DNA of 64,000 nucleotides from JBKECF01 sp047974375 (GTDB lineage: Bacteria > Bacillota > Clostridia > Lachnospirales > CAMZNU01), in contig JBKECF010000054.1 in NCBI GenBank assembly GCA_047974375.1, positions 62,001 through 126,000 on the forward strand, written 5' to 3'. The notes beneath the pieces are model-generated. The model saw nothing but the letters and a program-made list of their open reading frames with translations. It had not been told where the DNA came from and did no database searches. Shown piece after piece: positions 62,935 through 64,000 of this stretch; position 1 is the stretch's first letter, and every line of letters begins with the position of its first letter. Made by a program: the position numbers and the translations under genes.

Positions 62935-64000
62935 ATGAAAAAAATATCTTTAGGGATTTTGGCTCATGTTGATGCAGGAAAAACAACATTATCGGAAAAT
63001 ATATTATTTTTAAAAGGCGTAATACGTAAAAAAGGAAGAGTAGATAATAGCAATACGTATTTAGATACACATACCTTAGAGAAAAATAGAGGCATTACAA
63101 TTTTTTCCAAGGAAGCTGTACTTACTTTTGATGACGGTGAAATAACATTAGTGGATACCCCTGGTCATGTGGATTTTTCGGCAGAAATGGAGCGTACTCT
63201 TAGTATTTTGAATTATGCCATACTTGTAATAAACGGAGCAAGCGGTGTGCAAAGCCATACAAAAACACTCTGGCAGTTACTCCATAAATATAAAATACCC
63301 ACATTTATTTTTGTTAATAAAATGGATCAAACAGGTGTAGAAAAGTCAGTTATAGTTAAAAATATTAAAGAGGAATTAAGTAATAACGTTGTTGACTTTA
63401 CTTCAAATTATTATGAGAATATAGCTCTGTGTAATGAAAAACTGATGAATTACTATTTGGAGCAAGAAAAGATTTTACCCGAGGATATACAATGGGTTAT
63501 AAGGGAAAGAGAAATATTCCCCATGTTTTTTGGCTCTGCTTTAAAAGGTGATGGAGTAGAAGATTTAGTAAATGCTCTAGATATGTACACTTGTAAAGTG
63601 GAGTATGGAAAAAAATTTTCAGGAAATATTTATAAAATAAGCCACGAAAATGGTCAAAAAATTTCACATATGAAAATTATAGGTGGTAGTTTAAAGGTAA
63701 AGGATAGTTTAGAAATAAATGCCATAGAAGAAAAAATAAATGAAATAAGAATTTATTCCGGCGATAAATATAATGTTGTACAAGAAGCTGTCGGTGGAGA
63801 TGTATGTGCTGTTACGGGATTAACAAAGGCTAAAGCTGGTATGGTAATAGGTGAAAATAGGGATATTCTTGTACCTACACTAAAGCCTGTTTTAATTTAT
63901 AAAGTAGAGTTAATAAATGGGGAAGATACAAAAGTTGTATTGCCGTTTTTTAAAGAAATTGAAGTTGAATTGCCGGAAATAAAATTCACTTGGGATACTG
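62935..64000 (+). CDS. Tet(M)-like ribosomal-protection/EF-G-type GTPase (3' partial)
   Basis: An open frame from ATG 62935 (GAGG upstream) running off the right edge; 355 codons seen. The GTPase motifs are complete: G1 AHVDAGKTT, the switch region NRGITIFSKEA, G3 DTPGHVDF, G4 NKMD, and G5 GSAL, followed by domain II (ISHMKIIGGSLKVKDSLEIN). The opening KKISLGILAHVDAGKTTLSE is close to Tet(M)/Tet(O). Inserted or missing parts compared with EF-G and the moderate divergence suggest a chromosomal member of the family. Whether it gives tetracycline resistance cannot be told without the C-terminal loops. Confidence 0.85.
   Translation, partial: MKKISLGILAHVDAGKTTLSENILFLKGVIRKKGRVDNSNTYLDTHTLEKNRGITIFSKEAVLTFDDGEITLVDTPGHVDFSAEMERTLSILNYAILVINGASGVQSHTKTLWQLLHKYKIPTFIFVNKMDQTGVEKSVIVKNIKEELSNNVVDFTSNYYENIALCNEKLMNYYLEQEKILPEDIQWVIREREIFPMFFGSALKGDGVEDLVNALDMYTCKVEYGKKFSGNIYKISHENGQKISHMKIIGGSLKVKDSLEINAIEEKINEIRIYSGDKYNVVQEAVGGDVCAVTGLTKAKAGMVIGENRDILVPTLKPVLIYKVELINGEDTKVVLPFFKEIEVELPEIKFTWDT

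Overview
This 64 kb window is AT-rich chromosomal DNA from a low-GC Gram-positive anaerobe, most likely a gut-type Clostridia (Lachnospirales-like). The evidence is strong AGGAGG ribosome sites, a T-box leader on a trpEGDCFBA operon, an RFN riboswitch on an ECF riboflavin transporter, a sortase-anchored surface protein, and many sugar ABC operons with LacI or AraC regulators. No tRNA, rRNA or CRISPR array was seen.

Layout. 1-1148: end of a GltD-type oxidoreductase gene and a small broken gene. 1368-12718: a LacI regulator divergent from a pentose-type operon (isomerase, two-subunit transketolase, FGGY kinase, RbsB/DUF2291/RbsA/RbsC import, PfkB kinase). Its composition resembles the non-oxidative D-apiose pathway. 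12811-14583: an LTA-synthase-like sulfatase. 14625-21385: promoter, T-box leader and complete trp operon, with an in-frame amber codon in trpE. 21572-25873: a 1433-residue cell-wall protein. 26119-30819: molybdopterin oxidoreductase, ferredoxin, FAD oxidoreductase and a TDT/SLAC1-type membrane protein, resembling an NADH-dependent nitrate reductase cluster. 31150-33033: a DUF4914 PEPCK-like protein. 33421-36240: a decayed accessory patch with a deleted IS200/IS605 element and broken genes. 37101-44170: an oxidative sugar-acid operon (SDR, IlvD/Edd dehydratase, RraA-like) with a second Rbs/Ara-type importer. 44243-46047: two AraC regulators. 46507-55773: an alpha-galactoside operon (MsmEFG-type importer without its ATPase, GH36 alpha-galactosidase, DUF5107-TPR protein, AllA-like cupin). 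56550-64000: an AgcS symporter, two membrane GGDEF proteins, FMN riboswitch plus ribU, an adhesin-like protein, mntP, and the start of a Tet(M)-like GTPase gene.

The most unusual content lies between the genes. A family of imperfect palindromic repeats with shared ends occurs at six or more places, in sizes from about 45 to 180 bp. It sits at stop codons, in operator regions and inside an operon. Other small palindromic elements with IS-like ends (a roughly 200 bp MITE candidate, two IS3-end-like hairpins and an IS605-derived element) and several interrupted genes point to active insertion and gene decay. TAG is an ordinary stop codon in many genes here, so the trpE amber is not explained by a simple code change.

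All functional calls are by reading the translations. No database search was run.
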